NCBI RefSeq assembly: GCF_002968835.1
Contig: NZ_PKQK01000002.1
Location: 372,001-436,000 of the forward strand
Reading direction: 5' to 3'
From: Paenibacillus sp. PCH8
GTDB taxonomy: Bacteria; Bacillota; Bacilli; Paenibacillales; Paenibacillaceae
DNA: 64,000 nucleotides
Shown here: in pieces, positions 28,295-38,102 of the stretch
Position numbering within the stretch: position 1 is the stretch's first letter
Layout of the letters: the number at the start of each line of letters is the position of its first letter
Notes under the pieces: model-generated
Told to the model about the DNA's origin: nothing
The model's database searches: none
The model's input: only the letters and a program-made list of their open reading frames with translations
Program-made: the position numbers and the translations under genes

Positions 28295-31221
28295 TTACGG
28301 AAGACCAAATTCATTACGTTTGACTCGAATCTCGTCCTGAATATATTGGGTATAATCCATGATGGATTCCCTGGCTTCCACTTGGCCAACAACGGTTTTG
28401 TAAAATGCATTGAACAGATGGCGACCTGTAAAATAACCACCCGGTACTTCGGGAATACCCTTCACGGTTTCGAATTGGGCTTTGAGATTGGCATAGTCCT
28501 CCGCAGGCCATGGCAGGGAATCCAGCGCCTTGATATTGGCCGTTGGATAGCGGGCAGCCGCACCCATCAGTCCTTCCATCTCCCGTCCGAATTCTGCCTG
28601 AATCGGCGTACTGGTCCACCACTTCATGAACTCCCACGCCGCGTTCTGGTCCTTCGCACTCTCCAGCATCATGACCGCGCTTCCTCCACCCGGAACATCC
28701 CGATTCAAGGTACCATCTGCCTGAACCGTTCCTGGCACTGGAACGAATCCCCATAGTCCGCGAATCTCCGGTGCAAATACAGACAACTGGTTGTACATGG
28801 TGTAATCCGTTAGTCCGATAGGCATCTGTCCTGTCCGGAAACGGTTGGCAAAATCATATTCCCGCTCCAACTTGTAATCGGTATAGAACTCCGTCCACCG
28901 CTTGAACGTCTCGATTCCGATCCGTGAATCCAGATCCGATTCCTTGTCATCGTTCCTATAGAAGGCGCCTCCGTTCTGAAGCAGCATCGTGGCATACTGC
29001 GAGTTGGGCGGTATATTGACACCCTGCATGTTCGCCTGGGTCACAATCGGCATGCCGAACTCCATATGATTCTTGCTCAGAATCGCGAGCAGAGCCTCAA
29101 CATCCTCCCAGTTCTGAGGCACTTCAAGCCCCAGTTCTTCGAGCACGTCTTTGCGGTAAAACAGCATGTTAAAGGTCTGTGTTTCCGGCAGGGCATATAC
29201 ACCTGAATCATAGGCATACGGTACAATTGCACTTTCCCTGAACTCCTGTTCTACCGTGCGATAGTCGCTGAATTGCGTCAGATCTACAGCCGAGTTCCGC
29301 ATCGCAAAATTCACGGGCAGATCATTACCGATCTGCATGGCAACATCGGGTCCTTCACCGGACAAAGTCGCTGGCAGCAAGGTTCCCATGTTGACCAGCT
29401 TCAGATTCACGTTAATGCCACTGTCTGGTGTAAAGGTCTTGTCAATCATCGCCTTCATCGTATTCGCCTGGTCTCGTCCGCTACCAATCCAGACGGTTAC
29501 CGTCCGCTGATCTTCCGATGTGGCTACATTGCCGATCTGGTTATAGTCAATGAAGAACGAATGATAGAATATCTTGGCTTCATGACCGAGCTTCGCCAGG
29601 GCCCCATGCCTTCCCCTGTAATACTGCGGTCGATGGACGCAACATATAGGGCATCAATTTCGAGCGGTTGCTCTCGTGCCTGCTGCACCCATGTTCCAAG
29701 GCCACCTGTGTTCGTTTTGTAAGCCGCAAGCCGTCTTGGTATGGTATCTGGCTTGTCGATCATCTCGTCCAGTTGCAGCGCCATCGTCTTAATCAATGCT
29801 TCCTGATCGCTGGACTGTCCTGATAGAAGACGAAGCTGTGCAGCCACGTCCTTGAGTCGTTTACTCTCTCCGTCGAACACTTCCAGCAGGTTCGGGATCT
29901 GCTTCTCCACCCGATAATCCCGGAATTCATCAGGCTTCGTGCCTGTGATCATCAGAATGCGTCGGTACATGGAGTTCAAGTTGTACAGACTGTCCTCCAC
30001 ATTGCGGATAAGCGGTGCAAAGTCACCGAGGCTGTTCTCCAGCCGTAGCACATGTTTTCCTTTTTCCAAGTGAAATCTGTATGCTTCCTTGCCGCCCATA
30101 ACATCAATGCGATAATCACTTTGATAACGGAAAGGTGCTTGGGCCATCTCTGCAAACGGAACTTCACCATCAATGGTGAGCTTGCGTGTGGAATAGATGC
30201 CTTTAACGAAATTCTGCTGTGCGGTAAATCCGATATGATACAGTCCGCTCTCCGGTACATCCACTTCCCATTCAATCCATTGTCCTGGCAACCGCCAGTT
30301 AAAGCCGCCAATTGTATTAATACGTACCTGGGAAGCGCTGTAAGGAGATACAGCAGAACTTGATCTTTCGCTCGTCGGGTATAACGTAGGTGAAGATTTG
30401 GCTATTGCAGCTTCTCCTTCTATGCGAATAAGGACATCCTTCGGCTGCCCGGAGGAATCCGACTGTTGTGCCCCCGCTGTCTCCGCGTAAGGGACCGCTG
30501 TCTTCTCATTGAAAAGGCGAATGGACCGAATCACCATGGGTTCACGCGATGATTTCAGCGTTAGCGTGTGTTCTCCTTTTTCCAGGTAAAACTTAAATGG
30601 AGCCTGTTCGTACCCGTCGGAATCCTGAAACGTTTCTTCCATCCAGCGTGGTTGCTCCACTTGTCTCGGACGAAGGTCATTGCCTTGATTATCCTGCTCA
30701 ACGACATCTTTCTCATTGGCCCACACCCGGTCAAACTGCAAATAGGCGGCTTCCGCAAAAGGAAGTTCACCATCGATGTACAATGCACGCTCAATGGCTG
30801 AACTCTTGCCTTCTACGGGAAAATAGGTTGCGGAGAGGTTGTACAGCCCAGTCTCTGGCACGTCTATTGTCCAATCGATTTCCCCGGTCTCACCGGTATG
30901 GAGAGATACACCATCCATTCCCTCATAGTCATTCAGGATGTGAACGTCCTCACCTTCGGCCCTTATGTAATCTGCTGCTTCAATGGTGATGTCCACACTC
31001 GGCTGTGAAGTCTGGTCCGTTCGAGACAGATACTGTTCGTATCCCTTTTTCTGCCGGGTCTGCTGCAAGATTGCATCCACCTCAATGGCAGGTAGAACGC
31101 CGGGCGGAACATCTGCACTCTTCATACCAGCGCCAGAAGTTAAATATAGAATGATACAAGCTGCCACCACGATGATTACTGTGGACAATATCCATTTCTT
31201 GCGTTGTAGAATTCCAGCCAT
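28295..31221 (-). pseudogene. Membrane-anchored solute-binding protein fused to carbohydrate-binding-like domains; gene frameshifted
   Basis: Two frames join into one protein of about 975 residues. From ATG 31221 there is an N-terminal membrane helix (about residues 9-30). Two similar beta-sandwich domains follow (about 65-235 and 255-400); each contains an EKGEHTL or EKGKHVL strand and an YIDGELPFAEA-like strand. A helical linker precedes a C-terminal type 1 sugar-binding protein (EDQRTVTVWIGSGRDQ, GEGPDVAMQIGNDLP). The frames break at C-run 29602-29605 (one base missing). The repaired form would anchor a glycan-binding solute receptor to the membrane for the adjacent permeases. Confidence 0.72.
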
Positions 31222-31277
31222 CCTACGAGTCCTCCTCATCAAGGCTGATGCCAGCAATGTCGATTTGGTGGTTCAGG

Positions 31278-31314
31278 AAAAAGGGCTTCGTGCTACACTC
31301 CGGACACGAGCCCC
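31278..31314 (-). terminator. Hairpin with U-tract inside the operon (partial terminator)
   Basis: On the minus strand GGGCTCGTG pairs with CACGAAGCCC (one bulged A), followed by TTTTT. It lies between the lipoprotein SBP gene and the anchored SBP gene. This placement suggests partial termination that lowers downstream gene expression. Confidence 0.55.
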
Positions 31315-31338
31315 CCTGCCTGAATCGTTTGCTGGTGC

Positions 31339-31378
31339 AATCCATTTCATAACTCATGAAGGTATTATGAAATGGATT
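31339..31378 (-). promoter_or_regulatory. Perfect 14-pair stem-loop after the first SBP gene
   Basis: AATCCATTTCATAA (31339-31352) pairs perfectly with TTATGAAATGGATT (31365-31378) around a 12-base loop. It starts 16 bases past the SBP stop. It lacks a U-tract on the minus strand, so it is better read as an mRNA 3'-end stabilizer or processing site than as a terminator. Confidence 0.55.
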
Positions 31379-31393
31379 CGGTGATATGTGTTG

Positions 31394-32775
31394 TTATTGT
31401 TTGCCGAGTTTATCAATGGCAGCTTGTGCCTGTGCTTTATACTTCTCGGCTGTTGCCGTCACGGAAGCATTGTTTTTGATGATGTCATTCACATAATCCC
31501 CGATTGGATAACCTGTGTAGGCATCATCCAGCAGGATGCGGCCCGTTCCTGCGATGTGCTCCCGAATGATGGCAATATCCTTCTCGTCAGCATAAAGACT
31601 TTCCAGATAATCCTGTCCCGGATACTCCTCGATCTGCGGAATATCGAAAGTCTCTTCATAGATCTGGTAGACGATCTGTGGATCTTCCACACCCTTTGGA
31701 ATGAACTTCGCCGATGCCGCATTGTTTGCATACGTCACCTCTTCACTTCCCTGAGGCCCGTTCGGAATTGGTACGACACCAACGGAAAAAGTAAGATCAC
31801 CCAATTGCCATTCAGCAGCGGTGAACAGAGCTACGTCTCCATCCTTAAATGTATTGCTTTCCTCCCAGTTGGTTTTGTCGCCGGTTTTGACCTTCACGAC
31901 ATTCTCCACGTTATACAGGCGTTTGACGAATTCAGCTGCTTCAATCGTTTTCGGATCAGACAATCCTTCTTTGCTATTTTCGTCATCTACGATCGTGCCC
32001 CCATTGGCTGCCGTAAAATGACGAAGTACATCAATGGCCCAGCCGGAGAATCCATATACGTCAATCTTGCCGTCATTATCCGTATCCTTGGTGGCCTGTT
32101 TGGCAAGTTCCATGAATTTGTCCCAATCCCATTCGCCCTTGTTGTACAGTTCCTGAGGATCAGGCAACGACATTTTTTTGAACAAGTCACGGTTATAGTG
32201 AAGTCCAAGACCGATGCTGGTTGGAGATTCAAAAGCGTAGTTGTTGCCTGCAATAGCAGGAAATTTAGTGATCAGATTGGCCTCTTGATTGATATTATTC
32301 TCAGGTGTAGTGAACTCGGAGAGGGTTAGTAACTGCCCTTTGAGGACAGCTGGAAGTGCGGACTTGTATTCCATCTGAACGATGTCAGCAAACGGTTCGC
32401 CAGCCAGCGCAGACGTTGTGAATTTGTTCATGTACTCTTCGAAAGGTACGTTGACGAATTCAATGGTCACGTTGTATTTCTTCTCGACCTCTGCAATTTT
32501 ATCGAGTCTGGCCTTGTCGGAGGCCGTCTCTCCCGCCGGTTTCAGATCCCACCAGGCTTCAACCTTAATGACACGTCCACCCAGATCAGGTACATCTGCC
32601 ACAGCTTCTTCCGCTCCGCCCTCTTTATCTGTCTCAGCGACTTCGGTGCTGTTGCCTGAGTTCGTTGTCCCCTCTGCCTCAGTCCCCGTCTGAGTTGTCC
32701 CCCACCACTGCAAGCGGATACAATAAGAATCACTGCCAATAACATCAGAGGTAGAACATTCCATCTTCTAATCAT
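31394..32775 (-). pseudogene. Sugar-binding lipoprotein (CUT1 SBP), gene with a frameshift after the lipobox
   Basis: The start frame from ATG 32775 gives MIRRWNVLPLMLLAVILIVS and the lipobox SACSGG. The second frame continues with an acidic Thr/Glu linker, VIKVEAWWDLK, a DIVQMEYKSALP segment and a WDWDKFMELAKQ helix, all typical of a family 1 extracellular solute-binding protein. One G is missing in the run at 32699-32703. The repaired length is about 460 residues. It would be the lipid-anchored receptor for the CUT1 permeases, and it is first in the operon behind the LacI-controlled promoter. Confidence 0.78.
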
Positions 32776-33299
32776 GATTTTAACAACCTCCCCGAATGTG
32801 TATACCTGTCATGGCCCACCGCAATACACTCACTCCAATTCCCAAACCAACCGGAAATGAACAACCACCACCATTTGTTATTTTCTTGTTTGTTTTTAAC
32901 AAACAAAATTTAACACAGCAAAATGTAAGCGTCAACATTTTTATTGTTAACATTTTCTATTTATTCTGCTAAAATGCTGAATATTCTCTTTAATTCCTGT
33001 ATAACAGCTTATTCTTCTGTTCACCCTATAAGTACATATATCCTCGAAAATCATGTCACACTCCGAATTTTGTTATTTTTAATAAATAACAAAATAATAA
33101 TTAAACAGACAATTTTCGTCATTCTTTCTGTGGATGCGTTCACTTTCACGTTGAATATCCATCATACAATGTGCTAAGTCTCTACCATTTCGAATTCTCT
33201 GTCTGTTATTAGATTAAGAGAAATACATCATGCTATACTAGATATCAGTTGGATCGCTCCGAATAAGGATTACGGCAGAACTACGAGTGTAAGGATGGT
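32776..33299. other. Divergent control region between SBP operon and LacI gene
   Basis: An A/T-rich stretch of about 520 bases carrying the operon promoter and operators near 32886-32951. The remainder holds no gene: the plus-strand frame 32944-33177 is low-complexity, hydrophobic and lacks a ribosome binding site. Confidence 0.6.
32886..32951 (-). promoter_or_regulatory. Promoter of the mannan/ABC operon with two flanking dyads
   Basis: On the minus strand, TTGACG (32930-32935) and TAAATT (32907-32912) are 17 bases apart, a good sigma-A promoter. A perfect 9-3-9 palindrome (TTGTTTGTT/AACAAACAA, 32886-32906) covers the start site. A 7-7-7 dyad (GTCAACA/TGTTAAC, one mismatch, 32931-32951) covers the -35. 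Both share an AACA/TGTT core and are likely operators for the divergent LacI-family repressor. Confidence 0.7.
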
Positions 33300-34340
33300 A
33301 TGATGAAGACGAAGGTAACAATTCAGGAAATTGCACATTTTACGGGTTTGTCGAAATTTGCGGTATCACGGGCACTATCTGGAAAATCAGGAGTTAGCGA
33401 TCAGACACGGGATGTCATCCTCAAGGCCGCTGGCAAACTTGGATATTTCAAAGATAACAGCATGTTGTCTGGTGAACTGTATAGCAGCAATGAGTCTCAG
33501 GACCCGAAGAGCATACGCTCCAGCGGGACGATATTGATTTTGTTTCCCAATGTTCGGTATCAGAATCAAGATTCTGTCTACTGGGGGCCCGTCTTTAACG
33601 GGATCTCGTCCAAGCTGAACCAAAAAGGCATTAATATCCTAACCTTAACGGAACCATCAGCGGACCAGTTGTTCACCCTGCTAAATCCGGATGCCATTCG
33701 AGGTATCATTACGGTGGGTTCCATCTCGACACCCATTCTGCTTGAAATCAAACGTCTGGGTATTCCGGTCGTCATGGTGGATCATCTGGACTCTGTTTTC
33801 CACAGTGATAGTATATTCACCGATAACTTCGCATCCATGCGTGAAATCATGCTCTTCTTACTCCGCAAAGGGTATACAACATTCCAGTTTGTCGGGAATA
33901 TCAGTGACGCACAAAGTTTCTACGAAAGATGGATCGCATATACTTCTGTATTGATCGGTCATGGAATGGAATTGAAGCAGATCCCTGAACTGAGCAATCA
34001 GGCGTTGGATGAGTTCCGTCAGACATTCACATCAGTGATGAATAAGGATAATTTGCCTGAAGTTTTTGTGTGTGCGAATGATTTCTATGCGCTCTACACG
34101 ATTGAAGCTCTGGAGAGCATGGGCATCCGTGTACCTGATCAGTGCGTTGTCACCGGATTTGATAATCTATACGACAACATTCCCATGTTAGCCACAGTCA
34201 ATGTGAACAAGGAACTGTTGGGTTCACGTGCAGTGGATCAGATGTTATGGCGGATCGCAAATCCCGAGAGCAGTGTCGAGAAAAAGCTGATTCTTGCAGA
34301 CGTGATTATTCGTGAACAGTTCGGCAGGCATAGCGGGTAA
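33300..34340 (+). CDS. LacI family transcriptional regulator
   Basis: A 346-residue regulator. The N-terminal helix-turn-helix is TIQEIAHFTGLSKFAVSRAL and is followed by the hinge helix. The periplasmic-binding-like core covers residues 70-340, with GIPVVMVDHLDSV and PDQCVVTGFDNL, where GFD is a family signature. It is divergent from the SBP/permease operon. It therefore probably represses that operon until an oligosaccharide inducer binds. ATG at 33300 or 33303 follows AAGGATGG. Confidence 0.9.
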   Translation: MMKTKVTIQEIAHFTGLSKFAVSRALSGKSGVSDQTRDVILKAAGKLGYFKDNSMLSGELYSSNESQDPKSIRSSGTILILFPNVRYQNQDSVYWGPVFNGISSKLNQKGINILTLTEPSADQLFTLLNPDAIRGIITVGSISTPILLEIKRLGIPVVMVDHLDSVFHSDSIFTDNFASMREIMLFLLRKGYTTFQFVGNISDAQSFYERWIAYTSVLIGHGMELKQIPELSNQALDEFRQTFTSVMNKDNLPEVFVCANDFYALYTIEALESMGIRVPDQCVVTGFDNLYDNIPMLATVNVNKELLGSRAVDQMLWRIANPESSVEKKLILADVIIREQFGRHSG

Positions 34341-34430
34341 TAACAGAGTACATGGTGGTGCATATATGTGTAATACATATTGGATCACATCCGGGATGCC
34401 ACTCGTGGCTACACATGAGTTCACACGGAA

Positions 34431-34466
34431 ATACCCCCACATCAGCCTTTGGCTGACTTGGGGGTA
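34431..34466. terminator. Bidirectional terminator after the LacI gene
   Basis: ATACCCCCA and TGGGGGTAT form the base of the stem, with an inner CAGCC/GGCTG helix. It lies between convergent genes (LacI and the DUF4272 gene). Confidence 0.8.
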
Positions 34467-34505
34467 TCTGTGTTTATTTGAAGATATGATGGTTAACGCT
34501 TATTT

Positions 34506-35684
34506 CTACGTATCTGTGCGTACATCGTCCCAATCCTGATCGAGATAACAGATCAGCCAGTTCAATGCACGATGCCGTTCATAGGCCACTCCGCCATTCA
34601 AACCAGCGGGAGGCATTCTGTCATTCACCCGACTATCCACACACACCCAGTTGTAACGATAGATCAAGTCCGCTTCATCCAGAATCTCGCTCGTGCTGCG
34701 CAGAGATGCACCGGATAGAAAATCGGCAAAGCTGTCCTTTTGCTGTAAATAACCTACAGCCTGTCCTACGTTACATAGCTCTGTTGGCGAACCAAGCTCC
34801 TTCACGTAACCAAGTGCCCACAGCATAACATGGTAAGCTTCATAACCCCACGAGAAGGAAATCACCTCTTGCTGGTCTGCTCCATGCTGCTCGATAAACC
34901 TCTTCTCTCTGGGAGAAAAGAAAGCAGACGCCTCATACTTCTCAATCACTTCCTGAACGAGTGCCGCTGTATCTTCTGCACTTTCACCGGCTCCCAGGCA
35001 TTCGCCCTTTAGGGCAGCAATACACAGGGCCACCGCGCGCCGCGCGATCTCATCTTCCTTGCGCATCGTAGTGTCTTCATCTCCCGCTCTGGCAGGCAAA
35101 TGCACATTGAACGGGACTCCTTGTTCAGTCAGCTTCTGCTCCGAACGATCTTTACGTTGAAAGGCTGATTCCGACTGAGTTCTGGTTCCGTCAAGAAAAC
35201 TGGTGTGCGCTGTCACGGCGTAGTCCTCCACTTCGGATTCTCCGTTAACATCAAGGAGTAGCTGACCTTGGGCATTCAGCAGAGAGCCACCTCCCCAGAA
35301 TATCACGGCATCCAGCGAATCGGCCAAACGCAACAATTCTTGGAAGAACTCTTCCGAAATATCCTCTTCTGTCTCAATCCCAATCACCATGTTTAGTGTG
35401 GAGCACTTAATCAGCACTTTTTCTTGCAACGACGGATTACGCCCTTCAATCTGACTCACAAACCCCAACATACCCTGAATCATTTTTCCGAACTCTTCGG
35501 GATGCGTCTGACTTGTCATCATATTGAAGCCTTTCGTTGTCTTGTTAAACCATTTCTTCTGCGTCACCTGGATATGCGTCTTGTCATCCTGACGCTCAAT
35601 CTGACCTTGCGGATAAATGGATTGAAGCACTGCAAACAACTGATCCAGGTCAAACTGAGAGCTATATATCGCACAATTTCTCAT
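34506..35684 (-). CDS. DUF4272 domain protein
   Basis: A 392-residue cytoplasmic protein. The C-terminal half has the DUF4272 pattern: EIARRAVALCIAALKGE, EKRFIEQ, SWGYEAYHVMLWALGYV and YRYNWVCVDSR. The N-terminal half resembles an uncharacterized companion domain (VIGIETEEDISEEFF, VIFWGGGSL). Function unknown. ATG 35684 (MRNCAIYSS) is favoured by the GAGGGTG before it. Twenty-one bases separate it from the upstream RtcB gene, so they are likely one operon. Confidence 0.72.
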   Translation of the reverse strand: MRNCAIYSSQFDLDQLFAVLQSIYPQGQIERQDDKTHIQVTQKKWFNKTTKGFNMMTSQTHPEEFGKMIQGMLGFVSQIEGRNPSLQEKVLIKCSTLNMVIGIETEEDISEEFFQELLRLADSLDAVIFWGGGSLLNAQGQLLLDVNGESEVEDYAVTAHTSFLDGTRTQSESAFQRKDRSEQKLTEQGVPFNVHLPARAGDEDTTMRKEDEIARRAVALCIAALKGECLGAGESAEDTAALVQEVIEKYEASAFFSPREKRFIEQHGADQQEVISFSWGYEAYHVMLWALGYVKELGSPTELCNVGQAVGYLQQKDSFADFLSGASLRSTSEILDEADLIYRYNWVCVDSRVNDRMPPAGLNGGVAYERHRALNWLICYLDQDWDDVRTDT

Positions 35685-35705
35685 GATGTTCACCCTCTTT
35701 TCTGA

Positions 35706-36925
35706 CTAATCCTTATAAGGATCGAATTCATTACCTCCGGCCATGGCAACACCGACGGGGCGCAGCACATGGTTGATTTTCAATGTGTTCGCATGAGCAT
35801 CCAGCACATCCTGAAGCTTTTTGTACACAAACGGACTCTCGTCCGTGCCCGCTCCCCGCAGCTCCACGCCGTAGGCTCGAATGGCCGCTTGCATCTGGGC
35901 CTCGGTAATCTCGCCGCCCATACGTGTACGCAGCTTGTAGTTCATTTTGCCAGCCGCCTGGGTTCGGCTCATCATACGCCCTGCCCCATGCACGGTGCTG
36001 CGGAACGACTCGGTATTTTCCTCACTATGGATGCCCTCCACGATCACCGAGATATCTCCCATACTGCCACCTACAAAACCAAGTTGACCAGGTGCCAAAG
36101 GTGTAGCCCCTTTACGGACAACCACTACCTCTTCACCCATATGCTGTTCTTTCCAGGCAAAGTTATGATGATTATGAACGGCATACTCTGCACTTGCACC
36201 GAGAATTCCAAGCACCTGTTCAATGACATAGTCACGTCCTGCATAGGCATACCGGCCGGCCAAAGTCATTGCGTCCCAATACATATCACCCATTTCGCCA
36301 TTCAGCTCAAACAAGGTAGGTGGCTGATCCATCGATTCGCCCGGTGCTTTGCCGCTGAACTTACGTCCGGCTGCCAGATTCAGGAACCCGCTTGCTACCT
36401 TATGACCGAAGCCACGACTGCCAAAATGATTCGCAATCCACACCTTACCCGTTGCCTCTTCTACAAAGATATCCACAAAATGATTGCCACTGCCTACGGT
36501 TCCGAGTTGGTTCCGCGCGAGTGTCTTCAACTTGTGCTGTAATCCAGGTTCGATTGTATCAAATAACTTCCAGCTAGCATCGTTAAACAGTTCATGATCC
36601 ACAGGTGTCGGGTTGTTACGCCCCACGCCGAAGGATATAGTCGAGTTGATGTTATCCATAATGGCTGCAATCTGATCCCGGATATCGCTCCACCTCAGGT
36701 TGGTTCGTACAGCCTTGTTGCCACAGGCAATATCGTATCCGACACCTGACGGACTGATCATGTTCCGGTAGGCGACCACGCCGCCAATCGGCTGTGAGTA
36801 ACCTTTGTGATGGTCGGCCATCAGAGCCACACCCAGAACGTCTCCATATTTCGAACAAGTTACCGCCTGACTCACTGCATTCTCCAGCGGCTCCCCCAGA
36901 CTTTGATGTTATCGACGATACGCAT
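35706..36925 (-). pseudogene. rtcB: RtcB RNA ligase gene with a frameshift near the start
   Basis: RtcB joins RNA 3'-phosphate or 2',3'-cyclic phosphate ends to 5'-OH with GTP and Mn2+, acting in RNA repair. Manganese ligands and active-site pieces are visible: GVGYDIACGNKAVRTN, NHFGSRGFGHKVA, GSMGDISVIVEG and the guanylylated histidine in VHGAGRMMS. ATG 36925 behind AGGAGG gives MRIVDNIKVWG and then breaks at a C-run (36893-36897, one base missing). The second frame resumes EPLENAVSQAVTC. The repaired length of 406 residues equals typical RtcB. Confidence 0.85.
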
Positions 36926-37082
36926 ATTCGTTTAACCTCCTATGTACTTTTTTTATTTTCATATACCTTTTTCGTGCATCTGCTCTTTAATCGTGTATTT
37001 CTATCCATTGCTCTCTTTATTTTAACAAAGATTAGCTACGCTTGAAACGCTCTACTCCTTCAGGTTCCAGTTACTATTCAAT

Positions 37083-37111
37083 AAAAAAAAGAGAGCCAGG
37101 CTCCCTTTTTC
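37083..37111 (-). terminator. Terminator after the GNAT gene
   Basis: On the minus strand, AAAAAGGGAG and CTCTCTTTTTTTT pair around CCTGG, with one mismatch and a U8 tail. It lies about 60 bases past the GNAT stop. Confidence 0.65.
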
Positions 37112-37168
37112 ACACTCGGTTCTTATTCACTTCTTGGTAATCTTGAAACGTTTCCTATACTCTGTTCC

Positions 37169-37603
37169 TTAGAAATGCTTCCGGTAACCCTGAACCTTCT
37201 CATCCTTGAACCCTAGCTTCTCATAAAAAATATGGGCTTCCTTACGCTGATCGCCAGACACCAGAATCATGTAACCACATCCGAGATCCCTCGCAATTCG
37301 CTCAATCTGAAGCATTAACTTCTGACCGATGCCCTGCCTGCGCACCCGATCCGAGACAATTACATTCTCCACAACCATAAATGGCTTGCATTCACCCGCA
37401 AGATCCATACATTTGATCCCCATCACGGACCCGGCTAGTTTGTCATTGTAAAATGCCCCGAGCACATGGTAATGACCATTCTGCTGTATGTAACGAAACA
37501 TCTTCAGCATCTGCTGTTCATTCGTTGGCGCGCCCATTAATTCATTGTACAGTTTGCTTAAAGCCGGCAAATCTTGTTGTTCAATGGCCTTGATCGTAAT
37601 CAT
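37169..37603 (-). CDS. GNAT family N-acetyltransferase
   Basis: A 144-residue GNAT enzyme with acetyl-CoA loop RRQGIGQKLML, preceded by VVENVIVSDRV and followed by CGYMILVSGDQRKEAHIFYEKLGF. That layout is typical of short aminoglycoside- or small-amine-type acetyltransferases. It stands just downstream of the frameshifted GNAT gene on the same strand. Substrate unknown. Confidence 0.83.
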   Translation of the reverse strand: MITIKAIEQQDLPALSKLYNELMGAPTNEQQMLKMFRYIQQNGHYHVLGAFYNDKLAGSVMGIKCMDLAGECKPFMVVENVIVSDRVRRQGIGQKLMLQIERIARDLGCGYMILVSGDQRKEAHIFYEKLGFKDEKVQGYRKHF

Positions 37604-37661
37604 AATCTGTCCTCCTGACGACGTAATCCCGTGTTATATTTCTATATTTCTTTACCCTCTC

Positions 37662-38086
37662 TTAGATGAAATCCTTCTTGAAATAACAGTGGCTATGCCC
37701 TGTTGGTGCATTCTCGATGGTTGTAATCAATTGATATCCGTGCTTCTTGTAGAATTCCGGTGCTTGGTAAGAGAAGGTGTTCAACATGACAAAATCACAT
37801 GCCTTCTCACGCGCAAGACGTTCGACCTCGTGAAGCAATTGAGAACCATACCCCGATGGCGCTGATCGGAGTCCACCCAAAGGATATCAAGCTCTACCCA
37901 GTTCCAGCAGAGCGTACTAAGCACGCCCGCAACAATTTCTCCAGCTTCATTTTTAATATTAAAATTCAATTCTTCGTACCGATTCCTTAATTCCTCGCTC
38001 ACATGGGCCGCATTATATTTGACTAATTGCTGACGAACATACGCCGAATCTTCTGAAGTACTTGGAGTAATATTCTCTTTAAACAT
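37662..38086 (-). pseudogene. GNAT N-acetyltransferase gene with a single-base frameshift
   Basis: From ATG 38086 (behind AGGAG) the first frame reads to WVELDILWVDSDQRHRG. The other frame continues YGSQLLHEVERLAREKACD, FVMLNTFSYQAPEFYKKHGY and ends GHSHCYFKKDF. One G is missing in the four-base run at 37851-37854 (plus-strand C). Adding it restores the loop QRHRGYGSQLL and a 141-residue enzyme. Family members of this type end in HYY/HCYF-like motifs and acetylate small amines. Confidence 0.75.
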
Positions 38087-38102
38087 CTCCTATTCACTCC
38101 TT

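Noticed and set aside
32944..33177. Plus-strand frame of 77 codons upstream of the LacI gene
   Set aside because: Low-complexity hydrophobic product of an A/T-rich control region, without a ribosome binding site.
35769..36542. Plus-strand frame of 257 codons
   Set aside because: Antisense to rtcB, Cys/His-rich and family-less.
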